Below are positions 9,628-17,862 of a stretch of DNA of 64,000 bases, in pieces. Where the stretch lies: positions 248,001 to 312,000 of the forward strand of contig NZ_RJVF01000011.1 in the NCBI RefSeq assembly GCF_003752175.1. The letters run 5' to 3'. Both the position numbers and the translations under genes were made by a program. The DNA comes from Comamonas sp. BIGb0124. GTDB taxonomy: Bacteria; Pseudomonadota; Gammaproteobacteria; Burkholderiales; Burkholderiaceae_C. How positions within the stretch are numbered: position 1 is the stretch's first letter; each line of letters opens with the position of its first letter. A model generated the notes under the pieces. That model saw nothing but the letters and a program-made list of their open reading frames with translations, did not search any database and was not told the DNA's origin.

Positions 9628-10299
9628 TCAGCGGCGGTCGGGGTAGTTCAGGCCCCACTGATAGATCAGCTTGAACAGGCCCGAGAAGGCCATCGACAGG
9701 GCCAGGTACACCACGGCGACCACGATGTAGATTTCAAAGCTGCGGAAGGTCTGGGACTGCAGGTTGGCGGCCACCGAGGTGAGGTCGTCGGCCGAGATCA
9801 CCGAGACCACGGCCGAGCTCAGCATCAGCAGGATGAACTGGCTGCACAGCGCGGGGTAGATGGCCTTGAGCGCGGGCTTGAGGATGACGAAACGGAAGAT
9901 CTCCCAGCGCTTGAGGTTGAGCGCCAGGCCGGCCTCGATCTGGCCCTTGGGAATCGATTCGATGCCGGCCCGGATGATCTCCGTGGCGTAGGCGCCCAGG
10001 TTGACCACCATGGCGGTCAGGGCGGCGGTCTGGGGCGACCAGCGCAGGCCGATGGCCGGCAGTGCGAAAAAGAAGAAGAACAGCTGGACCAGGAAAGGCG
10101 TGTTGCGGATCAGCTCGATGTAGGTGTTGATTGCAAAACGCAGCGGCGCCGGGCCCGAGGTCTTGCCCCAGGCGCACAGGATGGCCAGCGCCAGGCCGAT
10201 GGCCATGGCGGAAAACGACAGCTGGATGGTGACCCAGGTGCCCTGCAGAAGCAGAGGCCAGGCCGCAAAGACATCGCCGAATTGAAACGTGTAGTTCAT
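9628..10299 (-). CDS. ABC transporter permease, first gene of the kgu-type operon
   Basis: The protein has 223 residues with the same family features as its partner, including the EAA loop (IEAGLALNLKRWEIF then ILKPALKAIYPAL). It begins 94 bases downstream of a 16-bp palindrome that matches the PtxS operator consensus, so this is the promoter-proximal gene of the operon 10299-4329. It ends 24 bases before the second permease. Confidence 0.92.
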   Translation of the reverse strand: MNYTFQFGDVFAAWPLLLQGTWVTIQLSFSAMAIGLALAILCAWGKTSGPAPLRFAINTYIELIRNTPFLVQLFFFFFALPAIGLRWSPQTAALTAMVVNLGAYATEIIRAGIESIPKGQIEAGLALNLKRWEIFRFVILKPALKAIYPALCSQFILLMLSSAVVSVISADDLTSVAANLQSQTFRSFEIYIVVAVVYLALSMAFSGLFKLIYQWGLNYPDRR

Positions 10300-10392
10300 C
10301 GCGCTCGGAGCTCGGGACAGACCGGAGGCAGGCCGCCGGTCGGGGCTGCAGACGCACGGTCGGCGTGCCGGAGGGCAGGTCGCCAGATGCGT

Positions 10393-10408
10393 CTGAAACC
10401 GGTTTCAG
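10393..10408. promoter_or_regulatory. PtxS/LacI-type operator in front of the kgu operon
   Basis: CTGAAACCGGTTTCAG is a perfect 16-bp palindrome. Its central 14 bases, TGAAACCGGTTTCA, equal the operator I recall for PtxS of Pseudomonas, the 2-ketogluconate-responsive LacI-family repressor. It lies between the ptxS-like gene and the first permease, where repression of the operon is expected. Confidence 0.85.
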
Positions 10409-10452
10409 AGAGCTTCGCAGTCTACTGACGAGTTACCGGGAGGGTACTAGTA

Positions 10453-10467
10453 GAAACCCGAGGTTTC
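10453..10467. promoter_or_regulatory. Split inverted repeat related to the PtxS operator
   Basis: GAAACC and GGTTTC are separated by three bases (CGA). The half-sites equal those of the operator 45 bases away, but with extra spacing. It could be a weak auxiliary operator, or a hairpin at the end of the regulator transcript; there is no U-run. Confidence 0.4.
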
Positions 10468-10502
10468 AGGGTTGTCCCGGGCCGATCTCCTGGGAAGAGG
10501 GC

Positions 10503-11567
10503 TCAGGCGAGGGGTTGCGACGAGCCGCGAACGATGAGGCTCCCTGGTAACTCGATGTGGCGGGCAGGCGACTGCAGCCCGCCGAGTCTTTCGATCAGGC
10601 AGCGTGCGGCCCGGCTGCCCAGATCGTCGGTCGGCTGGGCGATGGTGGTCAGCCCGGTGCCGATCAGCGCAGCCCACTCGGTCTCGTCGAATCCGACGAA
10701 GCCGAGCTCGCGGCCGAAGGACCAGCCCAGTTGCGCCATCGCCGCGGCCACACGCAGCGTGGTCACCGCATTGCCCGAAAGAATGGCGGCCGGGCGTGCA
10801 CCGGCGCGCCGGCGCAGGGCCCGCAGCGCGTCGGCCAGAGCCTGGGGGCCCTCGTGATCGGCCGTGCTCTCGAACACCTGTCGCCGTGCCGCGGGCACGT
10901 CGGCCAGCACATCCGCATAGGCCGAGGCACGTTCGGCACGCGAGCTGACATGGCCATAGGGTTCGGTGACCAGCAGGAAGTCGGTGTAGCCGGCTTGCCG
11001 CAGGTGATCGAGGCCCAGCGAGACGGCCTGCCGGTTGTCGATGGAAATGAAGTCGGCGTTCAGCCCCGGGTGGCGGCGGTCGACCAGGACCACGGGTTTG
11101 CCGTGCAGGGCATCGTCGCGCCAGCTCTGCACGCTGGCGTCGACCCGGTTGAGGATGAGGCCGTCGACCTGGTAGGCGCTGAGCGCCTGCATGGCCGCTT
11201 GTTCGCGGCCGGCTTCGTTGCCCAGGTTGAAGAGCACCAGCAGGTAGCCGGCTTCCTGGCAGGCCTTTTCGGCGCCGCGCAGGACCGCGATGGAAAACGG
11301 ATTGGTGATGTCGGCCACCACCAGCCCGACCAGGCGCGTGCGGCCGTGCTTGAGTCCCTGGGCCATGGCGCTGGGCTTGTAGGCCAGTTCGGCGATGGCC
11401 TGTTCGACACGCGCGGCGATGTCGCGCGTGAGCAGGTCGTCTCGCCGGTTGAGGAAACGCGAGACGGTGGCCTTGGAAACGCCGGCATGGCGAGCCACGT
11501 CGGCGATGGTGGCTCGGCCTCTTGTCTGCGGGAGGACGTCGCCGGGGGAGGGAGGAAGAGGATGCAT
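10503..11567 (-). CDS. ptxS: LacI-family repressor, PtxS-like
   Basis: The protein has 354 residues. The N-terminal helix-turn-helix plus hinge (ATIADVARHAGVSKATVSRF near residues 19-38, then YKPSAMAQGLKHGRT) is followed by a periplasmic-binding-protein-like effector domain (LVGLVVADITNPF to the C-terminus). Matching palindromes occur upstream of this gene and of the neighbouring transport/kgu operon. This fits the autoregulated PtxS repressor, relieved by 2-ketogluconate in Pseudomonas. The chosen ATG leaves a 17-residue Pro-rich leader; the upstream open frame lacks a good start signal. Confidence 0.83.
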   Translation of the reverse strand: MHPLPPSPGDVLPQTRGRATIADVARHAGVSKATVSRFLNRRDDLLTRDIAARVEQAIAELAYKPSAMAQGLKHGRTRLVGLVVADITNPFSIAVLRGAEKACQEAGYLLVLFNLGNEAGREQAAMQALSAYQVDGLILNRVDASVQSWRDDALHGKPVVLVDRRHPGLNADFISIDNRQAVSLGLDHLRQAGYTDFLLVTEPYGHVSSRAERASAYADVLADVPAARRQVFESTADHEGPQALADALRALRRRAGARPAAILSGNAVTTLRVAAAMAQLGWSFGRELGFVGFDETEWAALIGTGLTTIAQPTDDLGSRAARCLIERLGGLQSPARHIELPGSLIVRGSSQPLA

Positions 11568-11601
11568 GGCTTGCTGCGGTCTGCGCCGTATCGGGGGCTG
11601 G

Positions 11602-11617
11602 CTGAAACCAGTTTCAG
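11602..11617. promoter_or_regulatory. PtxS/LacI-type operator in front of the regulator gene
   Basis: CTGAAACCAGTTTCAG differs from the kgu-operon operator at one central base only. It sits 35 bases upstream of the ptxS-like start codon, consistent with autorepression. Confidence 0.82.
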
Positions 11618-11771
11618 TGCGCATGTTAGTCGGTGTGTGCCGGCTGTGGTGAGCTCGGACGACAACAATGTCGGCCCAGTCCTGCCGCCTGGGCGACACC
11701 GGGTTACACAGGATGGCCCGTGCACCCCGGCAGTTTCACAATGTCCAATGAAGAATCTAGGAGTACCCGAC

Positions 11772-13466
11772 ATGAGCAGCCGCCCCTGGCTCGATGCCTA
11801 CCCGCCCAGCGTACCGGTCGAGATCGATGCCTCGCAGTACCGCTCGCTGGTGGAGTTGATGGCGGAAAGTTTCCAGCGTTTCAGCGACCGTGTCGCCTAC
11901 AGCTACATGGGTCGAGACGTGACCTTCCGGGAAGTCGACGCGCAGAGCCAGGCGCTCGGTGCCTACCTGCAGAGCCTGGGTCTGAGCAAGGGCGATCGCG
12001 TGGCGCTGATGATGCCCAATGTGCCGCAGTATCCGGTCGCCGTGGCGGCGGTGCTGCGTGCCGGCCTGGTGGTGGTCAACGTCAACCCGCTGTACACCGC
12101 ACGCGAGCTCGAGCATCAGCTCCGGGATTCGGGCGCCAAGGCCATCGTCATCGTCGAGAACTTCGCCGCGACGCTCGAACGCTGCCTGCGTGCCACGCCG
12201 GTGCGCCATGTGGTGCTTTGCAGCATGGGCGATCGGCTGGGCTGGCTCAAGGGCCACGTGGTGAACTACGTCGTGCGCAAGGTCAAGAAGCTGGTGCCAG
12301 CCTACGAGCTGCCGCAGGCCGTGCGCTTCAACGAAGCGCTGGCGCAGGGGTCGCGAAGCCTGCTCGACGGCCGGATGCAGCAACCCGACATCGGCTCGGA
12401 CGACGTGGCGCTGCTGCAATACACGGGCGGCACCACCGGGGTGAGCAAGGGGGCCGTTCTGCTGCATCGCAACGTCATCGCCAACGTGCTGCAGTCCGAG
12501 GCCTGGAACGAACCGGCCATGCGCAAGGTGCCGTCCACCGAACAGCCGACCAGCGTATGCGCACTGCCGCTGTATCACATCTTCGCCTTCACGGTGAACA
12601 TGATGATGTGCATGCGCACCGGGGGCAAGAACATCCTCATCCCCAACCCGCGCGATCTGGCCGGCACGCTCAAGGAGCTGTCGCGCCACACCTTCCACAG
12701 CTTTCCGGCCGTCAACACGCTCTTCAACGGCTTGCTCAACCATGCCGATTTCGAGACCGTCGACTGGAGCCACCTCAAGGTCTCGGTGGGCGGCGGCATG
12801 GCCGTCCAGGGGGCGGTGGCGCAGCGCTGGCTGGAGCGGACGGGCTGCCCGATCTGCGAGGGCTACGGTCTGTCCGAGACCAGTCCTTCGGCGAGCTGCA
12901 ATCCGGTGACCAACACGGCCTATACCGGCACCATCGGCGTGCCGCTGCCCAGCACCGACATGAAGTGCGTGGACGACGAGGGGCGCGAGGTGCCGCTGGG
13001 CCAGCCCGGCGAGATCGTCATCAAGGGGCCGCAGGTGATGGCCGGCTACTGGCAGCGTCCCGACGAAACCGCCAAGGCGATGACCGCCGACGGTTATTTC
13101 CGCAGCGGCGACATCGGCATCATGGACGAACGCGGTTTTTTCCGCATCATCGACCGCAAGAAGGACATGATCCTGGTCAGCGGCTTCAACGTCTATCCCA
13201 ACGAGGTGGAGGACGTGGTGGCCCTGCTGCCGGGTGTCGCGGAATGCGCGGCCGTGGGCGTGCCCGACGACAAGACCGGTGAAGTGGTCAAGCTGGTGGT
13301 GGTGCGCAAGGATGCCGGTCTCGACGAGGAGACCATCCGCCAGCATTGCAAGGCCAACCTGACGGCCTACAAGTGCCCGCGTGTCATCGAGTTCCGGCAG
13401 GAACTGCCGAAGACGCCCGTGGGCAAGATCCTGCGGCGCGAACTGCGCGAAGCGGCCGCAGGCTGA
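11772..13466 (+). CDS. fadD: Long-chain fatty acid-CoA ligase FadD
   Basis: This 564-residue AMP-forming acyl-CoA synthetase activates fatty acids for beta-oxidation at the inner membrane face. The P-loop-like YTGGTTGVSKGA, the FACS core DRKKDMILVSGFNVYPNEVE and the C-terminal catalytic Lys region KTPVGKILRRELRE are all present. AGGAG at 11758-11762 supports the ATG at 11772 rather than an in-frame ATG eight codons upstream. It is transcribed away from ptxS. Confidence 0.95.
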   Translation: MSSRPWLDAYPPSVPVEIDASQYRSLVELMAESFQRFSDRVAYSYMGRDVTFREVDAQSQALGAYLQSLGLSKGDRVALMMPNVPQYPVAVAAVLRAGLVVVNVNPLYTARELEHQLRDSGAKAIVIVENFAATLERCLRATPVRHVVLCSMGDRLGWLKGHVVNYVVRKVKKLVPAYELPQAVRFNEALAQGSRSLLDGRMQQPDIGSDDVALLQYTGGTTGVSKGAVLLHRNVIANVLQSEAWNEPAMRKVPSTEQPTSVCALPLYHIFAFTVNMMMCMRTGGKNILIPNPRDLAGTLKELSRHTFHSFPAVNTLFNGLLNHADFETVDWSHLKVSVGGGMAVQGAVAQRWLERTGCPICEGYGLSETSPSASCNPVTNTAYTGTIGVPLPSTDMKCVDDEGREVPLGQPGEIVIKGPQVMAGYWQRPDETAKAMTADGYFRSGDIGIMDERGFFRIIDRKKDMILVSGFNVYPNEVEDVVALLPGVAECAAVGVPDDKTGEVVKLVVVRKDAGLDEETIRQHCKANLTAYKCPRVIEFRQELPKTPVGKILRRELREAAAG

Positions 13467-13494
13467 ACGGCCGGCCGTCTGCACGGCGGCCGTT
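13466..13494. terminator. Weak bidirectional hairpin between fadD and the DoxX gene
   Basis: AACGGCCG pairs with CGGCCGTT (8 bp) with a further CCG/CGG pairing inside. It lies between convergent genes and has no T-run, so its role as a terminator is uncertain. Confidence 0.35.
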
Positions 13495-13506
13495 GCCGGA
13501 GGATGC

Positions 13507-13959
13507 TCAGAACACGCGGCCGATCAGGCGGTCGACGGCGTAGCGGCCCGAGCCGCGCACCAGGATCAGGAAGGTCATGGCCAGCCAGAGGATGGATTTC
13601 TCGGCGCCGGCCAGGCCCTGGCTCTTGACGATCCAGTGGAAGTAGACCGTGACCAGCAGGACGATGCTGGAGGCCAGTGCGGCCGGACGGGTCAGCAGGC
13701 CGATGGCCAGCAGGATGCCGCCGAAGAATTCGGTACCGGCGAGCAGCGGGGCCCAGATGAAGCCGGGGTAGAAGCCCAGGCCTTCGACCATGCCCACGAG
13801 GCTCATCGGATCCTGGATCTTGGTCCAGCCATGCGTGGCCAGCAGCACGCCGGCGATCACGCGCAGCAGGGTGTAGGCCACGTCATGCAGGCCGTTGTAG
13901 GCGGGGGCCAGCGCGGGCACGATGAGGCGGGGCTCGTTGGAGAGGGTGGATGGGGTCAC
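13507..13959 (-). CDS. DoxX family membrane protein
   Basis: This 150-residue protein has four predicted transmembrane helices. It has the DoxX pattern: a first helix with RVIAGVLLATHGWTKI, then LAGTEFFGGILLAIGLLTRPAA and VTVYFHWIVKSQG. The biochemical role of bacterial DoxX proteins is mostly unknown, with some tied to redox or thiol stress. Translation appears to start at a GTG (CAC at 13957-13959) preceded by AGGA; no ATG fits. It lies 118 bases downstream of the adenylate cyclase gene on the same strand and could share its transcript. Confidence 0.88.
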   Translation of the reverse strand: MTPSTLSNEPRLIVPALAPAYNGLHDVAYTLLRVIAGVLLATHGWTKIQDPMSLVGMVEGLGFYPGFIWAPLLAGTEFFGGILLAIGLLTRPAALASSIVLLVTVYFHWIVKSQGLAGAEKSILWLAMTFLILVRGSGRYAVDRLIGRVF

Positions 13960-14077
13960 AAGTCGGTCCTGTCGGTTGGGAAAAAGCCCGGAAACGGGCA
14001 GGCGCTGCAGTGTTCCAGACCGGCCGGCCGCTGTCTGTGCGCTAGCGCACACCGGACGGCGGGCCGGGCCCGCGCGG

Positions 14078-15754
14078 TCAGGCCCGGCGGTCGACCGCTG
14101 CCCCGTCGCGCAGCCATTCGGGTGGCAGTTGCGCGGGGTGGGCGATGGCGTAGACGTCGAGCGGCCGGTCGCGCCCCCGCACGGAGAGGCGCTGCGACGG
14201 CCCCGGTGCGGAGTAGATGCCGGCCGTGCGCATGGCCTTGTGGGACACCACCAGGCGCGCGGACGCCGCCTTGCTGTGGTCCTGCAGCCGGCTGGCGGTG
14301 TTGACCACCTCGCCCACGGCGGTGAAGGTGGTGGTGTCCAGGTAGCCGACCTCGCCCACGGCCGCCGAGCCGGCGTGCAGGCCCATGCCGAAATCCAGGA
14401 CATGCCCGAACTGAAGACCGAACTCGTCGCGCCAGGCATCCATGCGCTGCTCGATGAGCGCGGCGGCACGCAGGGCCTGCCGGCAGGCCTGCGGCAGCGT
14501 GCCGTCCAAACCGAAGATGGCCATCACGCTGTCGCCGATGAACTGGTTGGGCACACCGCCCTGTTCCCGCACCGCGGCGCCGACCAGGGCGAAGTAGCGG
14601 TCGAGCACGTAGACCAGGTCCACCGGCCACTGGCCGTCGGACAGGTTGGACCAGCGGCGCAGGTCGACGAACAGGATGGCGACCTCGCGTTCGTGGCCGA
14701 GATGGCTGGCGGTGGCGGGCTCGACCGAGGCCGTGAACAGCGGTGTCACGCGCAGATCGCCTTCGGGACGCAACTGGCAGGCCAGGCGGACATCGTCCGG
14801 CGCCGCCACCCGGCGCAGGGTGCGCCGCTCGTCCACGCCGGCCGGCGGCAGGTGGGCTGCCGGGCCGTGCACCCGCACCCGGCAGGTCGAGCAGCGGGCG
14901 CGTCCGCCGCACAGCGACAGATGGGGCACGCCGTGGGCGCGGCTGGCCTCGAGCACGGTCCAGCCCTGCGGCACGCGGATGCGCCGCGAGCCATAGTCGA
15001 GGGTGAGCGTGCGGGCGCTGACCCACGGACCGGTGCGCAGCAGGCGGGCCAGCAGCACGGCGACCACCGCCAGCAAATAGGCCAGCCGGGCATCGGCGGT
15101 GCGGCCGGCATTGATCGCCGATTGTTCGGCCGTCGGGCTGTGCAGGGCCACGGCGCCGGTCCAGACGATCTCGCGGCCCATGGCCAGGAAACCCAGTGCG
15201 GCCAGCAGCGGCACCAGCACCATCGCCAGGGTCCAGGCCCATCGGATGCGGCGCCATGCCGCGTGCCGCCGCAGGGCCAGGTGCAGGCCGATGCAGCCGT
15301 GGACCCAGGCCGCCGTCATCAGTCCGAGCTGCAGCGCGGCGTCGCCCGGCGACCAGAGACCGGCGACCAGCCGCGTGTACGAGGCATCCAGGCCAAAGCT
15401 CTCGAGCGCCCAGCGGGTGCTGGTGACGTGGCCGATCAGCAGCAGCGGCATGGCGAAGCCCAGCAGCAGGCGGCAGGCCTCGATGGCCGGCATGCTCAGC
15501 GTGCGCCGCTCCCACAGGCCGTAGAAGGCCAGGGCGACGTGCACGGAGGCGGCGCCGTACAGCAGCACTGTGCCGACAGGACTGCGCCAGCCTCGGTGGA
15601 CGACGCGCAGCATGGCTTCGGCCGCGTCGAGCGAGACCAGGCCCATGGCATGGTTGAGCAGGTGCAGCAGCACATAGGCCAGCAGCACCAGGCCGCTGTA
15701 CCAGCGCCAGTCGCGGCGGGTGGGGATCCAGGAGAGTCGGGCTGGGGCTGTCAT
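14078..15754 (-). CDS. Membrane adenylate/guanylate cyclase with cytochrome-b-like anchor and [2Fe-2S] ferredoxin domain
   Basis: The protein has 558 residues in three parts. Residues 18-240 form about six transmembrane helices, with histidines H31/H35, H72, H109 and H152/H158 placed inside helices 1-4 like haem ligands of succinate dehydrogenase cytochrome b. Residues 245-335 are a ferredoxin domain with C282-x5-C288-x2-C291-x34-C326. Residues 355-540 are a class III nucleotide cyclase with metal Asp364 and Asp408 (IGDSVMAIFG) and transition-state Asn485/Arg489 (VNTASR). The position that is usually an adenine-specifying Lys is Gln404. The layout resembles redox- or quinol-sensing CyaC-type cyclases. 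It is divergent from a CRP-family gene 81 bases away. Confidence 0.88.
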   Translation of the reverse strand: MTAPARLSWIPTRRDWRWYSGLVLLAYVLLHLLNHAMGLVSLDAAEAMLRVVHRGWRSPVGTVLLYGAASVHVALAFYGLWERRTLSMPAIEACRLLLGFAMPLLLIGHVTSTRWALESFGLDASYTRLVAGLWSPGDAALQLGLMTAAWVHGCIGLHLALRRHAAWRRIRWAWTLAMVLVPLLAALGFLAMGREIVWTGAVALHSPTAEQSAINAGRTADARLAYLLAVVAVLLARLLRTGPWVSARTLTLDYGSRRIRVPQGWTVLEASRAHGVPHLSLCGGRARCSTCRVRVHGPAAHLPPAGVDERRTLRRVAAPDDVRLACQLRPEGDLRVTPLFTASVEPATASHLGHEREVAILFVDLRRWSNLSDGQWPVDLVYVLDRYFALVGAAVREQGGVPNQFIGDSVMAIFGLDGTLPQACRQALRAAALIEQRMDAWRDEFGLQFGHVLDFGMGLHAGSAAVGEVGYLDTTTFTAVGEVVNTASRLQDHSKAASARLVVSHKAMRTAGIYSAPGPSQRLSVRGRDRPLDVYAIAHPAQLPPEWLRDGAAVDRRA

Positions 15755-15759
15755 GGGGT

Positions 15760-15787
15760 CGGGTACATTCGCGCCTGAGGATACCCG
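15760..15787. promoter_or_regulatory. Inverted repeat in the cyclase/CRP divergent promoter region
   Basis: CGGGTA (15760-15765) and TACCCG (15782-15787) flank 16 bases in the 81-base gap between the divergent genes. It could be an operator. It does not match the E. coli CRP consensus TGTGA-N6-TCACA. Confidence 0.3.
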
Positions 15788-15835
15788 CAAGGCGGGCGTG
15801 CTCCCGTTTTCTTCCAACCGCCCGAGTGTTTGTCC

Positions 15836-16546
15836 ATGAACCTGCCGCCCGTCCGCTCCAGCCTGGCCCTGCGCCGCGTCGCTCTTCTGGAGGGGCTGTC
15901 CGCCGCACGTCTGGATGCACTGGCGCTGCAGTGCCACTGGCGCCATGTCGGGGCCGGCCAGCCGGTGCTGGCGCGCCAGGCCGACCGCGGCGATGTGTTT
16001 TTCCTGGCGGCCGGCCGGGTCCGAGTGACCACTTACGGCAGCAACGGCCGCCAGGTGACGTTTCGCGATCTGCAGGCGGGAGACTACTTCGGCGAACTGG
16101 CTGCGCTCGATGGACTGCAGCGCTCGGTCGACATCGTCACGCTCGAGGACAGCGTGCTGGCGGGCCTCGAGCGGCCGCATTTCCTGCAACTGCTCGACGA
16201 CGAACCGCGGGTGGCGAGGCGTGTCATGCAGCGGCTGGCGTCGCTGGTGCGCCAGCTGTCGGAGCGGGTCGTCGAACTCAGCACCCTGGCCGTGCAGAAC
16301 CGGCTGCACGGCGAGCTGCTGCGGCTCGCCCGCGAGGCCGGGGTGGCCGACAACCAAGCGGTCATCGACCCGGCGCCGCATCACGCCGAACTGGCAAGCC
16401 TCATCAGCACCAATCGCGAGCAGGTCACGCGCGAGCTCGGTGCCTTGCAGCGTGCGGGGCTGCTCGACAAGCAGGGACGCCGCCTGATCGTCTGCGATGT
16501 GGCGCGGCTGCAGCGCCTGGTCGACGAGGTGCGCTCAGGCGGTTGA
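15836..16546 (+). CDS. Crp/Fnr-family transcriptional regulator
   Basis: The protein has 236 residues. The cyclic-nucleotide-binding domain (about 15-130) has FGELAAL with G86/E87 and R96-S97, the residues that in E. coli CRP contact the cAMP ribose and phosphate, so cAMP binding is plausible. A winged helix-turn-helix follows (ELASLISTNREQVTRELGAL, about 181-200). There is no N-terminal cysteine cluster, so it is not an FNR-type oxygen sensor. It is divergent from a nucleotide cyclase gene. ATG at 15836 is used; a TTG two codons upstream is also possible. Confidence 0.9.
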   Translation: MNLPPVRSSLALRRVALLEGLSAARLDALALQCHWRHVGAGQPVLARQADRGDVFFLAAGRVRVTTYGSNGRQVTFRDLQAGDYFGELAALDGLQRSVDIVTLEDSVLAGLERPHFLQLLDDEPRVARRVMQRLASLVRQLSERVVELSTLAVQNRLHGELLRLAREAGVADNQAVIDPAPHHAELASLISTNREQVTRELGALQRAGLLDKQGRRLIVCDVARLQRLVDEVRSGG

Positions 16547-16589
16547 AGCCCCGGCGCGGCGGCGGCCGGCTGGCACTATCATGGCGGCC

Positions 16590-16982
16590 ATGATGACCCC
16601 TATCCTGTCTGTTGCGGTCGGCGGTGCGCTCGGCTCGGTGCTGCGTTATGCGATGGGCACGGCCATGACGGCGCACGCCGCAGCCGCCTGGGGCAGCCGG
16701 TTTCCGCTGGGTACGTTTGCCGTCAATCTGCTGGGCTCCCTGTTGATCGGCCTGGTCGCCGGCATGGCCGACAAGCACGCCGCGCTCTCGCCCGAACTGA
16801 GGCTCTTCCTGGTCACGGGCGTGCTGGGCGGCTACACCACTTTTTCGTCGTTCGGCCTCGAGACCGTGATGCTGCTCAAGGGCGGGCAGTGGGGCCTGGC
16901 CGCCGCCTATGTGCTGGGCAGCGTGGTGCTCGGGCTGGCGCTGGTGGCGCTGGGCTGGTGGCTCGCGGGACCCGCGGCCTGA
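16590..16982 (+). CDS. crcB: Fluoride ion channel CrcB/Fluc
   Basis: This protein of about 130 residues has four transmembrane helices. The family signatures are LSVAVGGALGSVLRY, GTFAVNLLGSLLIG (helix 2, with the central Asn) and GVLGGYTTFSSFGLE (helix 3 break and phenylalanine box). It works as a dual-topology dimer that exports fluoride. Three in-frame ATGs exist (16581, 16590, 16593) and none has a strong ribosome binding site, so the first residues are uncertain. I see no fluoride riboswitch in the 43-base gap before it. Confidence 0.94.
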   Translation: MMTPILSVAVGGALGSVLRYAMGTAMTAHAAAAWGSRFPLGTFAVNLLGSLLIGLVAGMADKHAALSPELRLFLVTGVLGGYTTFSSFGLETVMLLKGGQWGLAAAYVLGSVVLGLALVALGWWLAGPAA

Positions 16983-17012
16983 GTCACACCGCAGAGTGGG
17001 GTTGCGAGGGGC

Positions 17013-17717
17013 TCAGCGCTGCAGCCATTCGGCCAGGGCCTGGGTGACGGCCTCGGGCTGTTCCAGCGTGCTCAGGTGGCCGGCATCGGGCACCTGCACC
17101 AGGGTCGAACCGGGGATGGCGCGCGCCATGCTGGCGTGGGCCAGGGGCGGGGTCAGCACGTCTTCGCGGCCGCACAGCACCAGCGTGGGGCAGGCGATGG
17201 CCGCCAGGCCGGGCCGGCTGTCGATGCGGGTCATGATGGCGGTCTGCTGGCGCACGAAGCCGTCGTAGCCGGTGTCGAGGGCCATGGTGGCGATGGTCGC
17301 CCGCAGCCCGGCATCGCCCTGGGCCGAGGCGCGCACGGCGCGTGGCAGGGTGGCCTCGACCACGGCGTCCGCCCCCTTTTCGCGCCACAGCGCCATCTGG
17401 GCGCGGCGGATGTCGCCGGCCTCCTCCGAGTCGGGGGCGGCCGTGGTGTCGAGCAATGCCAGGCGCTGCACGCGTTCGGGCGCCTGGCGCACGATTTCCA
17501 GGGCGATGTAGCCGCCCATCGACAGGCCGGCCAGGGCAAACCGGGGGAAGGGCGATTCCTGCAGGATGGCGCTGGCGATGGCGGCGATGCTGTCGTGGCG
17601 GGTGTGGTCGGGCACCCAGCAACTGGCGCGGCCGGCCAGTCCGGTGACCTGGTGGTGCCACAGCAGGGCATCGCACAGCAGGCCGGGCACCAGGATCAGG
17701 GGTTGAGCAGAAGACAT
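17013..17717 (-). CDS. Alpha/beta-hydrolase (enol-lactonase/esterase type)
   Basis: The protein has 234 residues and a complete catalytic triad pattern: nucleophile Ser in GLSMGG, acid in CGREDVLTP and His in AGHLSTLEQPE. N-terminal LILVPGLLCDALLWHHQ forms the oxyanion region. It resembles the 3-oxoadipate enol-lactonase/esterase group (PcaD-like), but no aromatic catabolic genes are nearby, so the substrate is open. I use the ATG at 17717; the longer frame to 17864 adds a Cys/Arg-rich segment unlike the family. Confidence 0.85.
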   Translation of the reverse strand: MSSAQPLILVPGLLCDALLWHHQVTGLAGRASCWVPDHTRHDSIAAIASAILQESPFPRFALAGLSMGGYIALEIVRQAPERVQRLALLDTTAAPDSEEAGDIRRAQMALWREKGADAVVEATLPRAVRASAQGDAGLRATIATMALDTGYDGFVRQQTAIMTRIDSRPGLAAIACPTLVLCGREDVLTPPLAHASMARAIPGSTLVQVPDAGHLSTLEQPEAVTQALAEWLQR

Positions 17718-17862
17718 GGCAATGACAGGCAAGGAGATGAGGAACGGGAAAGACCGGTGTAGGGTCGCCTGGGCACAACGGCCGGCGGCACAACCGTGCA
17801 TTCTGGAGCGGTTGCACGGAATGTGCAGGCGTGCGGCGCAATGCCGGGCCATACTGTGCGGC

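Noticed and set aside
10557-11771. Upstream extension of the fadD frame to 10557
   Set aside because: The extension is antisense to the ptxS-like gene; AGGAG before 11772 and family alignment place the start there.
16571-16585. Sigma-54-like TGGCAC-N5-TGGC near crcB
   Set aside because: The -12 element lacks the needed TTGC and the site overlaps the crcB start codons, leaving no room for a leader.
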